DNA of 64,000 nt from an uncultured Lachnospiraceae bacterium (GCA_910576815.1 CAJTKA010000010.1:29834-93833), one strand, 5' to 3'. Shown: positions 33,356 through 41,700, counted from the first letter of the stretch. Program-made: numbers and translations. The notes: generated from the sequence alone by a model not told the origin.

Positions 33356-33929
33356 TTTTTTGACTGGCGGAATTGAGGGTTTCTGCCATGGGATAAAGCG
33401 TTGAGATTTTTTCAGGCGTGCCCTGTTCCCGATAGATTTTGCATAACAGGCGGTAGGTCGCGCTGACATCCGTACCCGTGGAGACAGAAAATTCTAGAAG
33501 CTGACAAGCTTCGTTTGGATAACCGCCATCATAGAGCGCCTGTGCCCATTGCTGCAGAGTGCGAACGAGCAGGGTGTAGCTCTGGTCGTAGGAGGTCAGG
33601 AGGGTGATGTTCGGCGCGCCGTAGCGGAGTTTTAAGTCTGTATTGGTAAGGCCGGTGAAGTTTACGATCGGGAGTTCATTTAGCGACAGAATGGTCTGCC
33701 GGTAATCTTCTACGTTGGGATCATCGGGCAGAAGTTCCATCGGAAAGATTTCCATGGGCAGCTTGATATAGGCCAGATCATCCAAAGGCTGCTTGCGCGT
33801 ATTATTGGCAGCCCGCTCCCGGTCCCAAAACTCCCGTTCGATTTCTTCTTTGCCTTTGGTGCCTCTTTTGGAGGCGAGCGCGATGGCCAATGCTAACCCG
33901 AAGGTGCTTGCAAAAAATAGTAAATTCAT
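33312..33929 (-). CDS. Hypothetical membrane-anchored protein
   Basis: 205 residues. A short N-terminal membrane segment (MNLLFFASTFGLALAIALAS), then a charged helix (GKEEIEREFWDRERAANN). A folded part starts with DDLAYIKLPMEIFPMELLPD and later becomes helical (WAQALYDGGYPNEACQLLEF, TYRLLCKIYREQGTPEKIST), like a tetratricopeptide pair. AAAGGA lies before the ATG. I recognise the pattern as common in Lachnospiraceae, but no function is known. Its 3' end overlaps that of the exonuclease gene by 44 bases. Confidence 0.7.
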   Translation of the reverse strand: MNLLFFASTFGLALAIALASKRGTKGKEEIEREFWDRERAANNTRKQPLDDLAYIKLPMEIFPMELLPDDPNVEDYRQTILSLNELPIVNFTGLTNTDLKLRYGAPNITLLTSYDQSYTLLVRTLQQWAQALYDGGYPNEACQLLEFSVSTGTDVSATYRLLCKIYREQGTPEKISTLYPMAETLNSASQKTIVGILQEADESSL

Positions 33930-33995
33930 ATATAATTCCTTTATGTCAAAATAGCAGTTTCAAGAAACATAAAAAGAGATTACAGAGGTGTCCGT

Positions 33996-34103
33996 ATGAG
34001 ATTCAATAAAAAAACCAGAAAGATCATTTCATCTATTATTATCATTATCGTAATTCTGGCTATGCTCATTCCGATGTTTGCCTCTGCGCTGTACTCATTC
34101 TAG
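33996..34103 (+). CDS. Single-membrane-segment miniprotein, 35 residues
   Basis: Starts MRFNKKTRKIISS, then a hydrophobic stretch of mostly Ile, Val, Leu and Met (about residues 13-28), then FASALYSF. The basic N-terminus and one hydrophobic helix resemble the layout of small stress-linked membrane peptides such as Prli42 of Bacilli, but I cannot prove relation. GAGGTG lies six bases or so before the ATG. It precedes a VanW-domain gene by 67 bases on the same strand. Codon use and the ribosome site support a real gene. Confidence 0.6.
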   Translation: MRFNKKTRKIISSIIIIIVILAMLIPMFASALYSF

Positions 34104-34170
34104 CATAGATTGTTCGGGCAGGCAAACCGAATATGGAGAGAAGACACAAAAGGCTTCTATAGAGGTAATT

Positions 34171-35682
34171 ATGAAAAAGGGTTTGTTGATGGTCCCTGCA
34201 GCGTTTCTGGCGATGACATTTGTCGTCATGCCGGTGCAGGCCAGAGAGGAAAAAATTGAATCTGGTATTTATGTGGAGGATATCGACCTCTCGGGGCTGA
34301 CGAAGGATCAAGCCAGACAGGAGATCGAGGAGTATGTGGCAAGTTTTGGCGGCACACAGATCAAGCTTCACGTAAACGACGTGGGAGAGATCACGACCAC
34401 CGCGGCAGAGCTTGGCTTAAAGTGGGGCAATGATGATATTCTGGAGGAGGCGGCGAACTTTGGCAGAGACGGAGATATTTTCAGCTGCTATCGGGAATTA
34501 AAGAATCTGGAATATAAGAATAAAGTATATCGAGTGCGTTTCGATTTTAACAAGACAGATATCCGTTCACTGATCGACGAGAATGCCGGACAGTATAATC
34601 AGGAAGCCATAAACGCTACTCTGCAGAAAACGGAGGAAGGGTTTTCGGTCACTGAGGGACAGACAGGCAGGGTGATAGACACGGAGGCATCGGTTGATTC
34701 GGTGTATGATTACCTGACAGAAAACTGGAACGGCGAGGCCTGTGATATCGATCTTGCGGTCAAAGTGGATGAACCGCAGGGAACAGCGGAAGATCTGGAA
34801 AAAGTGAGGGATGTCCTGGGAACCTTTACTACCAGCTATTCTACTTCCGGCGGTGCCAGAAGTGCAAATGTGGCCAACGGATGCAGGCTGCTCAATGGGA
34901 TCACGATGTATCCGGGAGATGAGATTTCGGCGCTTGCGTCGATTACACCGTTTTCGGAAGATAACGGTTATTATATGGCCGCATCTTATTTGAATGGTCA
35001 GGTAGTCGACAGCTTGGGCGGCGGTATCTGCCAGGTGTCCACAACACTTTATAATGCGGTGCTGTTGGCGGAACTTGAGGTGGTGGAACGCTACAACCAC
35101 TCTATGATCGTTACTTATGTGGATCCATCCGCAGATGCCGCGATTGCAGAGTCATCAGGTAAGGACTTTAAGTTTAAGAATAATTTAGACTATCCTATTT
35201 ATATAGAAGGATATACGACACCGGAGAAAAAGATTACTTTTACGATCTATGGCGTTGAGACAAGGGACAGCAGCCGGGAAGTGATCTATGAGAGCGAGGT
35301 GCTTGAACGGATCGAGCCGGATGCCGAGGTAATCTATGTGGATGAGTCGAAGCCGGTTGGTTTTTGCAGCGTACAATCCGCCCATATCGGTTATAAGGCG
35401 AGACTTTGGAAGATCGTGAAGGAAAACGGTGAGGAGATCAGCCGCGAGCAGGTCAACAGCAGCAGTTACATGAAGGCGCCCAGAAGTGCGACCGTGGGTG
35501 TGGCGACAGAGGATCCGAACGCCTATAATACAATTATGGCGGCCGTAGCAACAAACAGTGTGGATCAGGTCAAGGCGGTAGCGGGTTCTTTCCGCGCGGC
35601 GGCAGAAGCGGCGGCGGCTCAAGCGGCAGCTCAGGCAGCAGCGCAGGCACCACAGCAGGAAGCGCCTCCGCCTGCAGAATAA
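34171..35682 (+). CDS. VanW-family protein with peptidoglycan-binding-like domains
   Basis: 503 residues from the ATG at 34171 (AGAGG upstream). Signal peptide at about 1-22 (LLMVPAAFLAMTFVVMPVQA). Residues about 30-130 are a PG_binding_4-type domain (GIYVEDIDLSGLTKDQARQE). A second copy is at about 130-220. The VanW domain follows, with FTTSYSTSGGARSANVANGC, then YPGDEISALASITPFSEDNG and GGGICQVSTTLYNAVLLAEL. A G5-like stretch and an Ala/Gln/Pro tail end the protein. It is exported, and its place in the wall is likely. VanW was named from a vancomycin gene cluster, but these common proteins are not resistance enzymes by themselves. Confidence 0.88.
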   Translation: MKKGLLMVPAAFLAMTFVVMPVQAREEKIESGIYVEDIDLSGLTKDQARQEIEEYVASFGGTQIKLHVNDVGEITTTAAELGLKWGNDDILEEAANFGRDGDIFSCYRELKNLEYKNKVYRVRFDFNKTDIRSLIDENAGQYNQEAINATLQKTEEGFSVTEGQTGRVIDTEASVDSVYDYLTENWNGEACDIDLAVKVDEPQGTAEDLEKVRDVLGTFTTSYSTSGGARSANVANGCRLLNGITMYPGDEISALASITPFSEDNGYYMAASYLNGQVVDSLGGGICQVSTTLYNAVLLAELEVVERYNHSMIVTYVDPSADAAIAESSGKDFKFKNNLDYPIYIEGYTTPEKKITFTIYGVETRDSSREVIYESEVLERIEPDAEVIYVDESKPVGFCSVQSAHIGYKARLWKIVKENGEEISREQVNSSSYMKAPRSATVGVATEDPNAYNTIMAAVATNSVDQVKAVAGSFRAAAEAAAAQAAAQAAAQAPQQEAPPPAE

Positions 35683-35719
35683 GGCATATGATTGAAAAAT
35701 GCTCCAGCAGGAAGTAAAT

Positions 35720-36310
35720 ATGAGACAGGAAAACGAGAAACCCTATAGAGAAGAAGTGCAAAGCGGCGCAGGACAGGGGGAAGTCTGCGCCGTTTCTGCA
35801 TGCGCAAATCAAGAGATCGTGGCGAGTAAGTGGATTGCGCTGGAGGGAACGGCACAGCTAGTCGGGCAGCACAGAGAACGGCTGCGAAAACGGCTTCCTA
35901 TGCGCATGATAGACGAGGCAGCGGCTTTTGATCAGTATCTGTCGGTCGCATCGGAGGCCGCCACCGCCATGAAGTCCGGCGTCTGCGGGATATACGACCT
36001 TTCTCAGAGCGGGATTTTTGCGGGACTCTGGGAAATGGCACAGGATGCCGGCGTCGGACTGGAAATTGATTTGCAAAAAATTCCTGTCAGGCAGGAAACG
36101 ATAGAAATCTGCGAATTTTGTGGTGAAAACCCTTATGAAATGGCATCGGGCGGTTGTCTTTTGATGACGGTGGAGAGTGGAAATACTCTGGCAGCAGCTC
36201 TTTTGCGGGCGGGGATTCCGGCGGTGGTGATCGGCAGGACGACGCAGGGGAAGGAAAGGGTGATTTATCATCAAGGCAGGAAAAGTTATTTAAACAAACC
36301 GAGATACTAA
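35720..36310 (+). CDS. PurM/AIR-synthase-like C-terminal domain protein, N-terminal domain absent
   Basis: 196 residues from the ATG at 35720 (AGGAAG five bases upstream). The sequence from about residue 35 (IVASKWIALEGTAQLV) to the end follows the second half of AIR-synthase/HypE-type proteins: MKSGVCGIYDLSQSGIFAGL, WEMAQDAGVGLEIDL, IPVRQETIEICEFCGENPYE, ASGGCLLMTVESG, GIPAVVIGRTTQGKERVI. The N-terminal AIRS domain with its ATP-binding residues is missing. It may need a partner or may be a gene that lost its first half while staying open. It lies between the VanW and Lrp genes. Substrate unknown. Confidence 0.65.
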   Translation: MRQENEKPYREEVQSGAGQGEVCAVSACANQEIVASKWIALEGTAQLVGQHRERLRKRLPMRMIDEAAAFDQYLSVASEAATAMKSGVCGIYDLSQSGIFAGLWEMAQDAGVGLEIDLQKIPVRQETIEICEFCGENPYEMASGGCLLMTVESGNTLAAALLRAGIPAVVIGRTTQGKERVIYHQGRKSYLNKPRY

Positions 36311-36324
36311 AGGCAGAGGAGGAA

Positions 36325-36452
36325 GATTGAAAAATCACACTGATATGCTAATTTTTCAATCGCGAGTTTGTGCCGGAGCCACAAACTCGGAATCGCAATC
36401 GAGAATTTCAAATTCTCGACGCGTGCCTTCGCAAAAAGCTCCGGCATGGAGG
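36325..36452 (+). repeat. Structured intergenic repeat, copy B (long form), leader of the Lrp gene
   Basis: The first 39 bases match copy A at 5445 with four differences (GATTGAAAAATCACACTGAT, then ATGCTAATTTTTCAATCGC) and close into a stem. Two more hairpins follow that copy A lacks: CGAGTTTGTG/CACAAACTCG (loop CCGGAGC) and TCGAGAATTT/AAATTCTCGA. Then comes the tail GCAAAAAGCTCCGGCATGGAGG, also like copy A. GCCGGAGC in the first loop can pair with GCTCCGGC near the end, which would fold the whole leader. The ribosome site GGAGGG is part of the element. Confidence 0.7.
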
Positions 36453-36461
36453 GAAAGAAAG

Positions 36462-36944
36462 ATGAGAGAAGAATTATTGACAATCATAGAAAGGAATAGC
36501 CGCATCGACTTAAAAGAGCTGGCAGTGATTCTGGGAGCGGAAGAAATCGATGTAGTTAACGAACTGCAGGCATTAGAAGATGAGGGGATCATCTGCGGTT
36601 ATCATACGATGATCGACTGGGAGAAGACTTCGATCGAGAAGGTATCCGCGCTGATCGAGGTGCGGGTGACGCCCCAGAGAGGGCAGGGCTTTGACAACAT
36701 TGCAGAGCGCATCTATAAATATCCCGAGGTGACGTCCGTTTACCTGATCTCCGGCGGTTACGATCTGCTCGTCTCTCTGGAAGGGAAGTCTTTGAAAGAA
36801 ATTTCCGGCTTTGTATCCGATAAGCTTTCGACGCTGGAATCGGTCCTCAGCACGGCGACACATTTTATTTTGAAGAAGTATAAAGACCATGGAACCATTT
36901 TGGCTAAGAAATATGAAGATACCAGAGAGAAGGTGACACCGTGA
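36462..36944 (+). CDS. Lrp/AsnC-family transcriptional regulator
   Basis: 160 residues from the ATG at 36462 (GGAGGG ribosome site inside the upstream repeat; the frame runs further upstream through the repeat but is not coding). N-terminal helix-turn-helix (LLTIIERNSRIDLKELAVIL, then DVVNELQALEDEGIICGYHT) and a C-terminal RAM ligand domain (VSALIEVRVTPQRGQGFDNI, YKYPEVTSVYLISGGYDLLV). It is translationally coupled (GTGA overlap) to an aminotransferase gene, which suggests it responds to the amino acid that enzyme handles. Confidence 0.92.
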   Translation: MREELLTIIERNSRIDLKELAVILGAEEIDVVNELQALEDEGIICGYHTMIDWEKTSIEKVSALIEVRVTPQRGQGFDNIAERIYKYPEVTSVYLISGGYDLLVSLEGKSLKEISGFVSDKLSTLESVLSTATHFILKKYKDHGTILAKKYEDTREKVTP

Positions 36945-38128
36945 AAGATATGTTATCAAAGCAGGCTGTCAGCCTGAAGCCTTCGGGCATACGAAAATTT
37001 TTTGATCTGGTCAGCGAGATGGATGACGCGATCTCTCTGGGTGTGGGTGAGCCGGATTTCGACACGCCCTGGCATATCCGGGACGAGGGTATTTACTCGT
37101 TGGAGAAAGGACGCACTTTCTATACCTCCAATGCCGGCCTGAAAGAACTGAAAGAGGAAATCTGTAAATATACGGAGAGGAAACAGGGCGTTAAATATGA
37201 CCCTGCGCATGAGGTGCTGGTGACAGTGGGCGGTTCCGAGGCTATTGATATCGGGATGCGTGCGGTCTTAAATCCGGGAGATGAAGTGTTGATTCCGCAG
37301 CCAAGCTTTGTATCCTACGAGCCCTGCGCGATCATGGCGGGCGGGGTGCCCGTGATCATTGAACTGAAAGCGGAGAATGAATTTCGTCTGACGGCCAAAG
37401 AGCTGGAAGATGCGATCACGGATAAGACGAAGCTTTTGGTGCTGCCTTTCCCGAACAATCCTACGGGAGCGATCATGGAGAGAAAAGATCTCGAGGAGAT
37501 CGCGGCGGTGATCCGTAAACATGACATACTTGTCATGTCTGATGAGATTTATGCGGAGCTTACATATAAGGAAAAGCACGTGTCCATCACAGAGATCGAG
37601 GGGATGCAGGAGCGCACGATCCTGATCAACGGTTTCTCCAAGGCGTTTGCCATGACGGGCTGGCGCTTGGGCTATGCCTGCGGTCCCAGACCGATCCTCG
37701 AGCAGATGTTAAAGCTGCATCAGTTTGCGATCATGTGCGCACCCACGACGAGCCAGTATGCGGCGGTGGAGGCATTGAAGAACGGGGACGATGATGTGGC
37801 CGAAATGCGTACGGCTTACAACCAGAGGAGGCGCTATTTAATGAACGCCTTCCGCGAGATGAAGCTGGAGTGCTTTGAGCCTTTTGGTGCGTTCTATATC
37901 TTTCCCTGCATCAAGGAGTTTGGTATGTCCAGCGAGGAGTTTGCGGAGCGGCTTCTTGCGGAGGAGAAAGTGGCGGTGGTGCCCGGTACGGCCTTTGGAG
38001 ACTGCGGGGAAGGGTTTTTGCGGATCTCCTATGCTTATTCACTGGACAATCTGAAACTGGCAATCGGGAAGATGGAGGCGTTTATCGAAAGAGTCCGCCA
38101 ACACGAGAAGAAACTCGAATGCTCATAG
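36941..38128 (+). CDS. PLP-dependent aminotransferase class I/II
   Basis: 395 residues from a GTG overlapping the previous stop. PLP-enzyme fold type I: DFDTPWHIRDEGIYSLEKGR near 40, VTVGGSEAIDIGMRAVLNPG near 95, NPTGAIM near 170 (Asn ligand), DEIYAELTYKEKH near 200, and the Schiff-base Lys in NGFSKAFAMTGWRLGYACG near 235. An Arg for the substrate carboxylate lies in GFLRISYAYS near the end. It belongs to the PatA/AspC-like group; aromatic or branched substrates are possible. With the Lrp gene upstream, amino acid metabolism is the likely role. The last codons form part of a long hairpin. Confidence 0.92.
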   Translation: MKDMLSKQAVSLKPSGIRKFFDLVSEMDDAISLGVGEPDFDTPWHIRDEGIYSLEKGRTFYTSNAGLKELKEEICKYTERKQGVKYDPAHEVLVTVGGSEAIDIGMRAVLNPGDEVLIPQPSFVSYEPCAIMAGGVPVIIELKAENEFRLTAKELEDAITDKTKLLVLPFPNNPTGAIMERKDLEEIAAVIRKHDILVMSDEIYAELTYKEKHVSITEIEGMQERTILINGFSKAFAMTGWRLGYACGPRPILEQMLKLHQFAIMCAPTTSQYAAVEALKNGDDDVAEMRTAYNQRRRYLMNAFREMKLECFEPFGAFYIFPCIKEFGMSSEEFAERLLAEEKVAVVPGTAFGDCGEGFLRISYAYSLDNLKLAIGKMEAFIERVRQHEKKLECS

Positions 38129-38193
38129 CAAAGGCTATTTCGCAAAGAGTTTCTAAGTCTCGTGTGAGAGAATGCATGGAACGCGCATTCTCT
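38101..38193 (+). repeat. Two nested hairpins between the aminotransferase and trmL genes
   Basis: ACACGAGA and AAACTC (38101-38116) pair with GAGTTT and TCTCGTGT (38147-38165), with an inner ATAGC/GCTAT stem, so the structure includes the aminotransferase stop codon. A second stem AGAGAATGC/GCATTCTCT (38167-38193) follows. The GGAGG site of trmL is 10 bases further. No T tract, so not a simple terminator; the layout recalls the structured leaders at 5445 and 36325 without sharing their sequence. Confidence 0.55.
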
Positions 38194-38212
38194 GCGCATT
38201 GTGGAGGATGAT

Positions 38213-38710
38213 ATGCATATCATATTACATCAGCCGGAGATTCCGGCGAATACGGGGAATATCGGCCGTACCTGTGTGGCAACAGGTACGGCGCTCCATT
38301 TGATCGAACCGCTGGGATTTCATCTGGATGAGAAGTCAATCAAGCGGGCGGGTATGGACTACTGGGACAAACTGGACGTGACCCGCTATATGAATGTGCA
38401 GGAGTTTCGGGAAAAGAATCCAGGGGCGAAGATCTGGTATGCCACCACAAAGGCGAAACGGCTCTACACGGAGGCAGATTTTTCACCGGGCGATTTTATC
38501 ATGTTCGGTAAGGAGAGCGCCGGGATACCGGAGGAGCTTCTGGTAGAAAATGAGGAGACCTGCATTCGCATTCCCATGCTTGAGGAGATACGGTCACTGA
38601 ACCTTTCAAATGCAGTGGCGATCGTCTTGTATGAGGCGCTGCGGCAGAACGAATTTGCCGGGATGCAGAAGGAGGGAGCGCTGCATCGGCTGAATTGGAA
38701 GGAAGAATGA
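38213..38710 (+). CDS. trmL: tRNA (cytidine/uridine-34-2'-O)-methyltransferase TrmL
   Basis: 165 residues from the ATG at 38213 (GGAGG five bases upstream). SPOUT-family methyltransferase: HIILHQPEIPANTGNIGRTC at the start, LIEPLGFHLDEKSIKRAGMD, then the knot motifs MFGKESAGIPEELL and SLNLSNAVAIVLYEALRQ. It methylates the ribose of the wobble base in tRNA-Leu isoacceptors, using S-adenosylmethionine. Its leader contains two hairpins. The assignment is strong on length and motifs. Confidence 0.95.
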   Translation: MHIILHQPEIPANTGNIGRTCVATGTALHLIEPLGFHLDEKSIKRAGMDYWDKLDVTRYMNVQEFREKNPGAKIWYATTKAKRLYTEADFSPGDFIMFGKESAGIPEELLVENEETCIRIPMLEEIRSLNLSNAVAIVLYEALRQNEFAGMQKEGALHRLNWKEE

Positions 38711-38908
38711 ACCGGAAAAATGAACAGGAAAATGGGGAGAAAGAAATCCGATCAAAGGATTTCTTTTCTATTGCCAATTTTGTCAAAAAGCAGCAATCTG
38801 CACACATATTTTTCCATAAATATATGGGATATGCGCGAAATTACCAAAAAAAACGAAGGATTTTCAAGGTAGACAGAAGAATATTCTATGTTTTTCGTAT
38901 TTTCAGAT

Positions 38909-38917
38909 TGCTATAAT
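38909..38917 (+). promoter_or_regulatory. Extended -10 promoter (TGC-TATAAT) for the mgl operon
   Basis: TG, one base and a perfect TATAAT, 41 bases before the mglB start codon. No good -35 hexamer. The upstream 200 bases hold no clear CcpA cre site, but are AT-rich and could bind the YesN-type regulator encoded downstream. Confidence 0.6.
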
Positions 38918-38957
38918 AACAATGCAACAGTTCAAAAACATTATAGGGAGGTAAGAT

Positions 38958-40085
38958 ATGAAAAAGAAAGTTTTGAGCATTATGATGGCAACGGCAATGA
39001 TCGCGACCCTGATGATGGGCTGCGGCAACAAAGAGACGCCGGCAAGCGCACCTGCGGCGGATACGCCTGCAGCAGAAACACCGGCAGCGGAGCCCGAGGC
39101 AGATACGGAAGCGCCTGCAGCAGATGCACAGGAGCCTGCGGCGGATTCCGGCAGTCTTGCTGACAAGAAAGTAGGCGTATGTATTTATCAGTTCTCCGAT
39201 AACTTCATGACCCTGTTCCGCACCGAACTGGAGAATTACCTGATTGCACAGGGCTTCAGCAAAGACAACATCAAGATCGTTGACGGCGCGAACGATCAGG
39301 CGACACAGTCCGGACAGATCGATAACTTCATCGCAGAGGGCGTTGATGTGTTGATCATCAATCCGGTGAACTCTTCTTCCGCAGAGACCATCACGGATAA
39401 GGTCGTGGCGGCGAATATCCCGCTGGTATACATCAACCGTGAGCCCGGAGAGGACGAGGAAAAGAGATGGGCTGACAATGACTGGAATGTTACTTATGTA
39501 GGCTGTGACGCACGTCAGTCCGGTACCTTCCAGGGTGAGATGATCGTAGATCTTGGTCTGGAGAAGGTTGATATGAACGGCAACGGTAAGGTAGATTACA
39601 TCATGGTAGAAGGTGATCCCGAGAACGTTGACGCACAGTATCGTACCGAGTTCTCTGTAAAGGCTCTTACCGATGCAGGTTTAGAGGTTGAGTGCTTAAG
39701 CGATCAGGTTGGTAACTGGCAGCAGGATCAGGCGCAGGCTATCGTAGCGAACGCGCTTGCACAGTACGGTAATGATGTGGAAGTCGTATTCTGTAATAAC
39801 GACGCGATGGCACTTGGCGCATTGCAGGCTATTGAGGCGGCAGGCCGTACGGTTGGCACAGACATCTATCTGGTAGGTGTGGACGCTCTGTCTGAGGCAC
39901 TTGAGAATGTACTGGCAGGAACCATGACAGGTACCGTATTCAACGATCATTTTTCACAGTCTCACAGTGCAGCAGATGCAGCGATCAATTATCTGACAGG
40001 TGCAGGCAACGAGCACTATATCGGTTGTGACTATGTGAAAGTAACGCAGGATAAGGCACAGGAAGTGCTGGATATGGTGAAATAA
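38958..40085 (+). CDS. mglB: Galactose/glucose ABC transporter substrate-binding lipoprotein (MglB type)
   Basis: 375 residues. Lipoprotein signal with lipobox LMMGCG (cysteine near residue 22), then an Ala/Glu/Pro-rich spacer (about 25-60). Binding-protein fold of the ribose/galactose class: VGVCIYQFSDNFMTLFRTEL, DVLIINPVNSSSAETITDKV, YVGCDARQSGTFQGEMIVDL. The calcium loop characteristic of MglB is present (DMNGNGKVDY), as are the sugar-contact region NNDAMALGALQ and GTVFNDHFSQS. It delivers sugar to MglAC. It is followed by a hairpin that could limit read-through to mglA, a usual way to make more binding protein than permease. Confidence 0.93.
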   Translation: MKKKVLSIMMATAMIATLMMGCGNKETPASAPAADTPAAETPAAEPEADTEAPAADAQEPAADSGSLADKKVGVCIYQFSDNFMTLFRTELENYLIAQGFSKDNIKIVDGANDQATQSGQIDNFIAEGVDVLIINPVNSSSAETITDKVVAANIPLVYINREPGEDEEKRWADNDWNVTYVGCDARQSGTFQGEMIVDLGLEKVDMNGNGKVDYIMVEGDPENVDAQYRTEFSVKALTDAGLEVECLSDQVGNWQQDQAQAIVANALAQYGNDVEVVFCNNDAMALGALQAIEAAGRTVGTDIYLVGVDALSEALENVLAGTMTGTVFNDHFSQSHSAADAAINYLTGAGNEHYIGCDYVKVTQDKAQEVLDMVK

Positions 40086-40113
40086 TTTCCGAATCGATCA
40101 ACATCTGATAGTC

Positions 40114-40161
40114 AGCAGAAGGTGCGGGTGATGCGTTGGCGCGCCCGCACTCTGCTTTTTT
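40114..40161 (+). terminator. Intercistronic terminator-like hairpin between mglB and mglA
   Basis: AGCAGA and GTGCGGG (40114-40128) pair with CCCGCAC and TCTGCT (40144-40156), then TTTTTT. Probably a leaky terminator that sets the ratio of binding protein to transporter. Confidence 0.8.
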
Positions 40162-40191
40162 GTAGAAAGAAGGTATAGAAGGAGGGGTAAC

Positions 40192-41700
40192 ATGGCTGAC
40201 TATAAACTGGAGCTTAAGGGAATCTGTAAGTCGTTCCCGGGTGTTAAAGCGCTGGACAATGTGCAGCTGTCACTTCGACCGGGTACGGTCCATGCTCTGA
40301 TGGGTGAGAATGGAGCAGGAAAATCCACATTGATGAAATGCCTTTTTGGCATTTATAAAATGGATGCGGGAGAGATCATTCTGGATGGCCAGAAGATCGA
40401 GATCGGCAATCCGGACGAAGCGATGAAACATGGGATCGCCATGGTGCATCAGGAGTTACAGCCTGTATTGGCAAGAAGCGTGGGAGAGAATCTTTATCTT
40501 GGGAGATTTCCCGTAAAGAAATTCGGGCCGTTACAGATCATTGATCATAAAAAACTGTATGCCGATACTGAGATGTGGCTACAGGAAGTGAAGATGGATT
40601 TTCCGGCTAAGGCGCAGCTGGGCACGCTTTCCATTGGACAGATGCAGTCTGTTGAAATTGCGAAGGCCGTGTCTCAGCAGGCGAAAGTCGTTATTTTTGA
40701 CGAACCTACATCGTCTTTATCAGACAATGAGGTGGAAGCGTTGTTCCGCATTATGAACGATCTGCGGGATAAGGGCGTCACCATGGTATATATTTCACAT
40801 AAGATGGATGAGATCAAGCGGATCGCTGATGATATCACGGTCATGCGAGACGGTACTTATGTAGGGACATGGAGGGCGGATGAGCTCACCACGGACCAGA
40901 TCATAGAGAAGATGGTAGGACGTGAACTTACCACTATCTATCCGGAAAAAGCGCAGGACGTGGGCGAGGTCGTTATGGAGGTAAAGAATCTGTGTTCCAT
41001 TCACAGCAATTCTTTTCAGGATGTCAGCTTCACGCTCCGCAAGGGAGAGATCCTCGGTTTTGGTGGATTGGTAGGTGCGCAGCGAACGGAGTTGATGGAA
41101 GGTATTTTCGGAATCCGCAATGTTGCTTCCGGGGAAATTTGGATCCATGGTAAAAAGGTAAAGATCAAGCATCCCATTGACGCCATGAATGCAGGCGTCG
41201 GGTTGATTACGGAGGACCGCAGAGGAAACGGTATTTTCGGCTGTCTTTCTGTAAAGGATAATGTGGGCGTTTCCGTCTACAAGAAGAACCTGTTGGCAAA
41301 ATTTATTCTTGACCATAAGAAAATAAATAAAATCGTAGATGACAGTATTCAGATGCTGAACATTAAAACCCCCAGTATGAAGCAGCATATTTCGAATCTT
41401 TCGGGTGGTAATCAGCAGAAGGTGATCGTATCCAGATGGCTGGCAAACAATCCGGATATTTTGATCATGGATGAGCCGACCCGCGGTATCGATGTGGGAG
41501 CGAAGCATGAAATCTATGAAATCATGAGATCGCTTGCGAAACAGGGTAAGGCAATTATCATGATATCTTCGGAAATGCCGGAGCTTCTGGGCATGGCAGA
41601 CAGGATCTGTGTCATGTGTAACGGAAAACTGACCGGTGAGTTGGGCGATCGGGAAGATATGTCACAGGAAAAAGTGATGGCATTTGCAACACAGTTCTGA
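40192..41700 (+). CDS. mglA: Galactose-type sugar ABC transporter ATPase (MglA)
   Basis: 502 residues with two ABC domains, as in all MglA/RbsA-type ATPases. First domain: Walker A GENGAGKST near 40, signature LSIGQMQS near 145, Walker B VVIFDEPTSSLS near 165. Second domain: degenerate Walker A region GGLVGAQRTELMEGIFG near 290, signature LSGGNQQKVIVSRWLA near 400, and DEPTRGIDVG near 430. It powers sugar import with MglC and MglB. GGAGGGG precedes the ATG. Spaced 18 bases from mglC. Confidence 0.95.
   Translation: MADYKLELKGICKSFPGVKALDNVQLSLRPGTVHALMGENGAGKSTLMKCLFGIYKMDAGEIILDGQKIEIGNPDEAMKHGIAMVHQELQPVLARSVGENLYLGRFPVKKFGPLQIIDHKKLYADTEMWLQEVKMDFPAKAQLGTLSIGQMQSVEIAKAVSQQAKVVIFDEPTSSLSDNEVEALFRIMNDLRDKGVTMVYISHKMDEIKRIADDITVMRDGTYVGTWRADELTTDQIIEKMVGRELTTIYPEKAQDVGEVVMEVKNLCSIHSNSFQDVSFTLRKGEILGFGGLVGAQRTELMEGIFGIRNVASGEIWIHGKKVKIKHPIDAMNAGVGLITEDRRGNGIFGCLSVKDNVGVSVYKKNLLAKFILDHKKINKIVDDSIQMLNIKTPSMKQHISNLSGGNQQKVIVSRWLANNPDILIMDEPTRGIDVGAKHEIYEIMRSLAKQGKAIIMISSEMPELLGMADRICVMCNGKLTGELGDREDMSQEKVMAFATQF

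Noticed and set aside
36327..36461. N-terminal extension of the Lrp gene through the structured repeat
   Set aside because: The extension has no Lrp homology and is made of the repeat hairpins; a good ribosome site lies before the ATG at 36462.
38711..38957. Plus-strand frame of about 70 codons before mglB
   Set aside because: It starts inside trmL, is Lys/Arg-rich without a domain pattern, and the stretch carries the mgl promoter.
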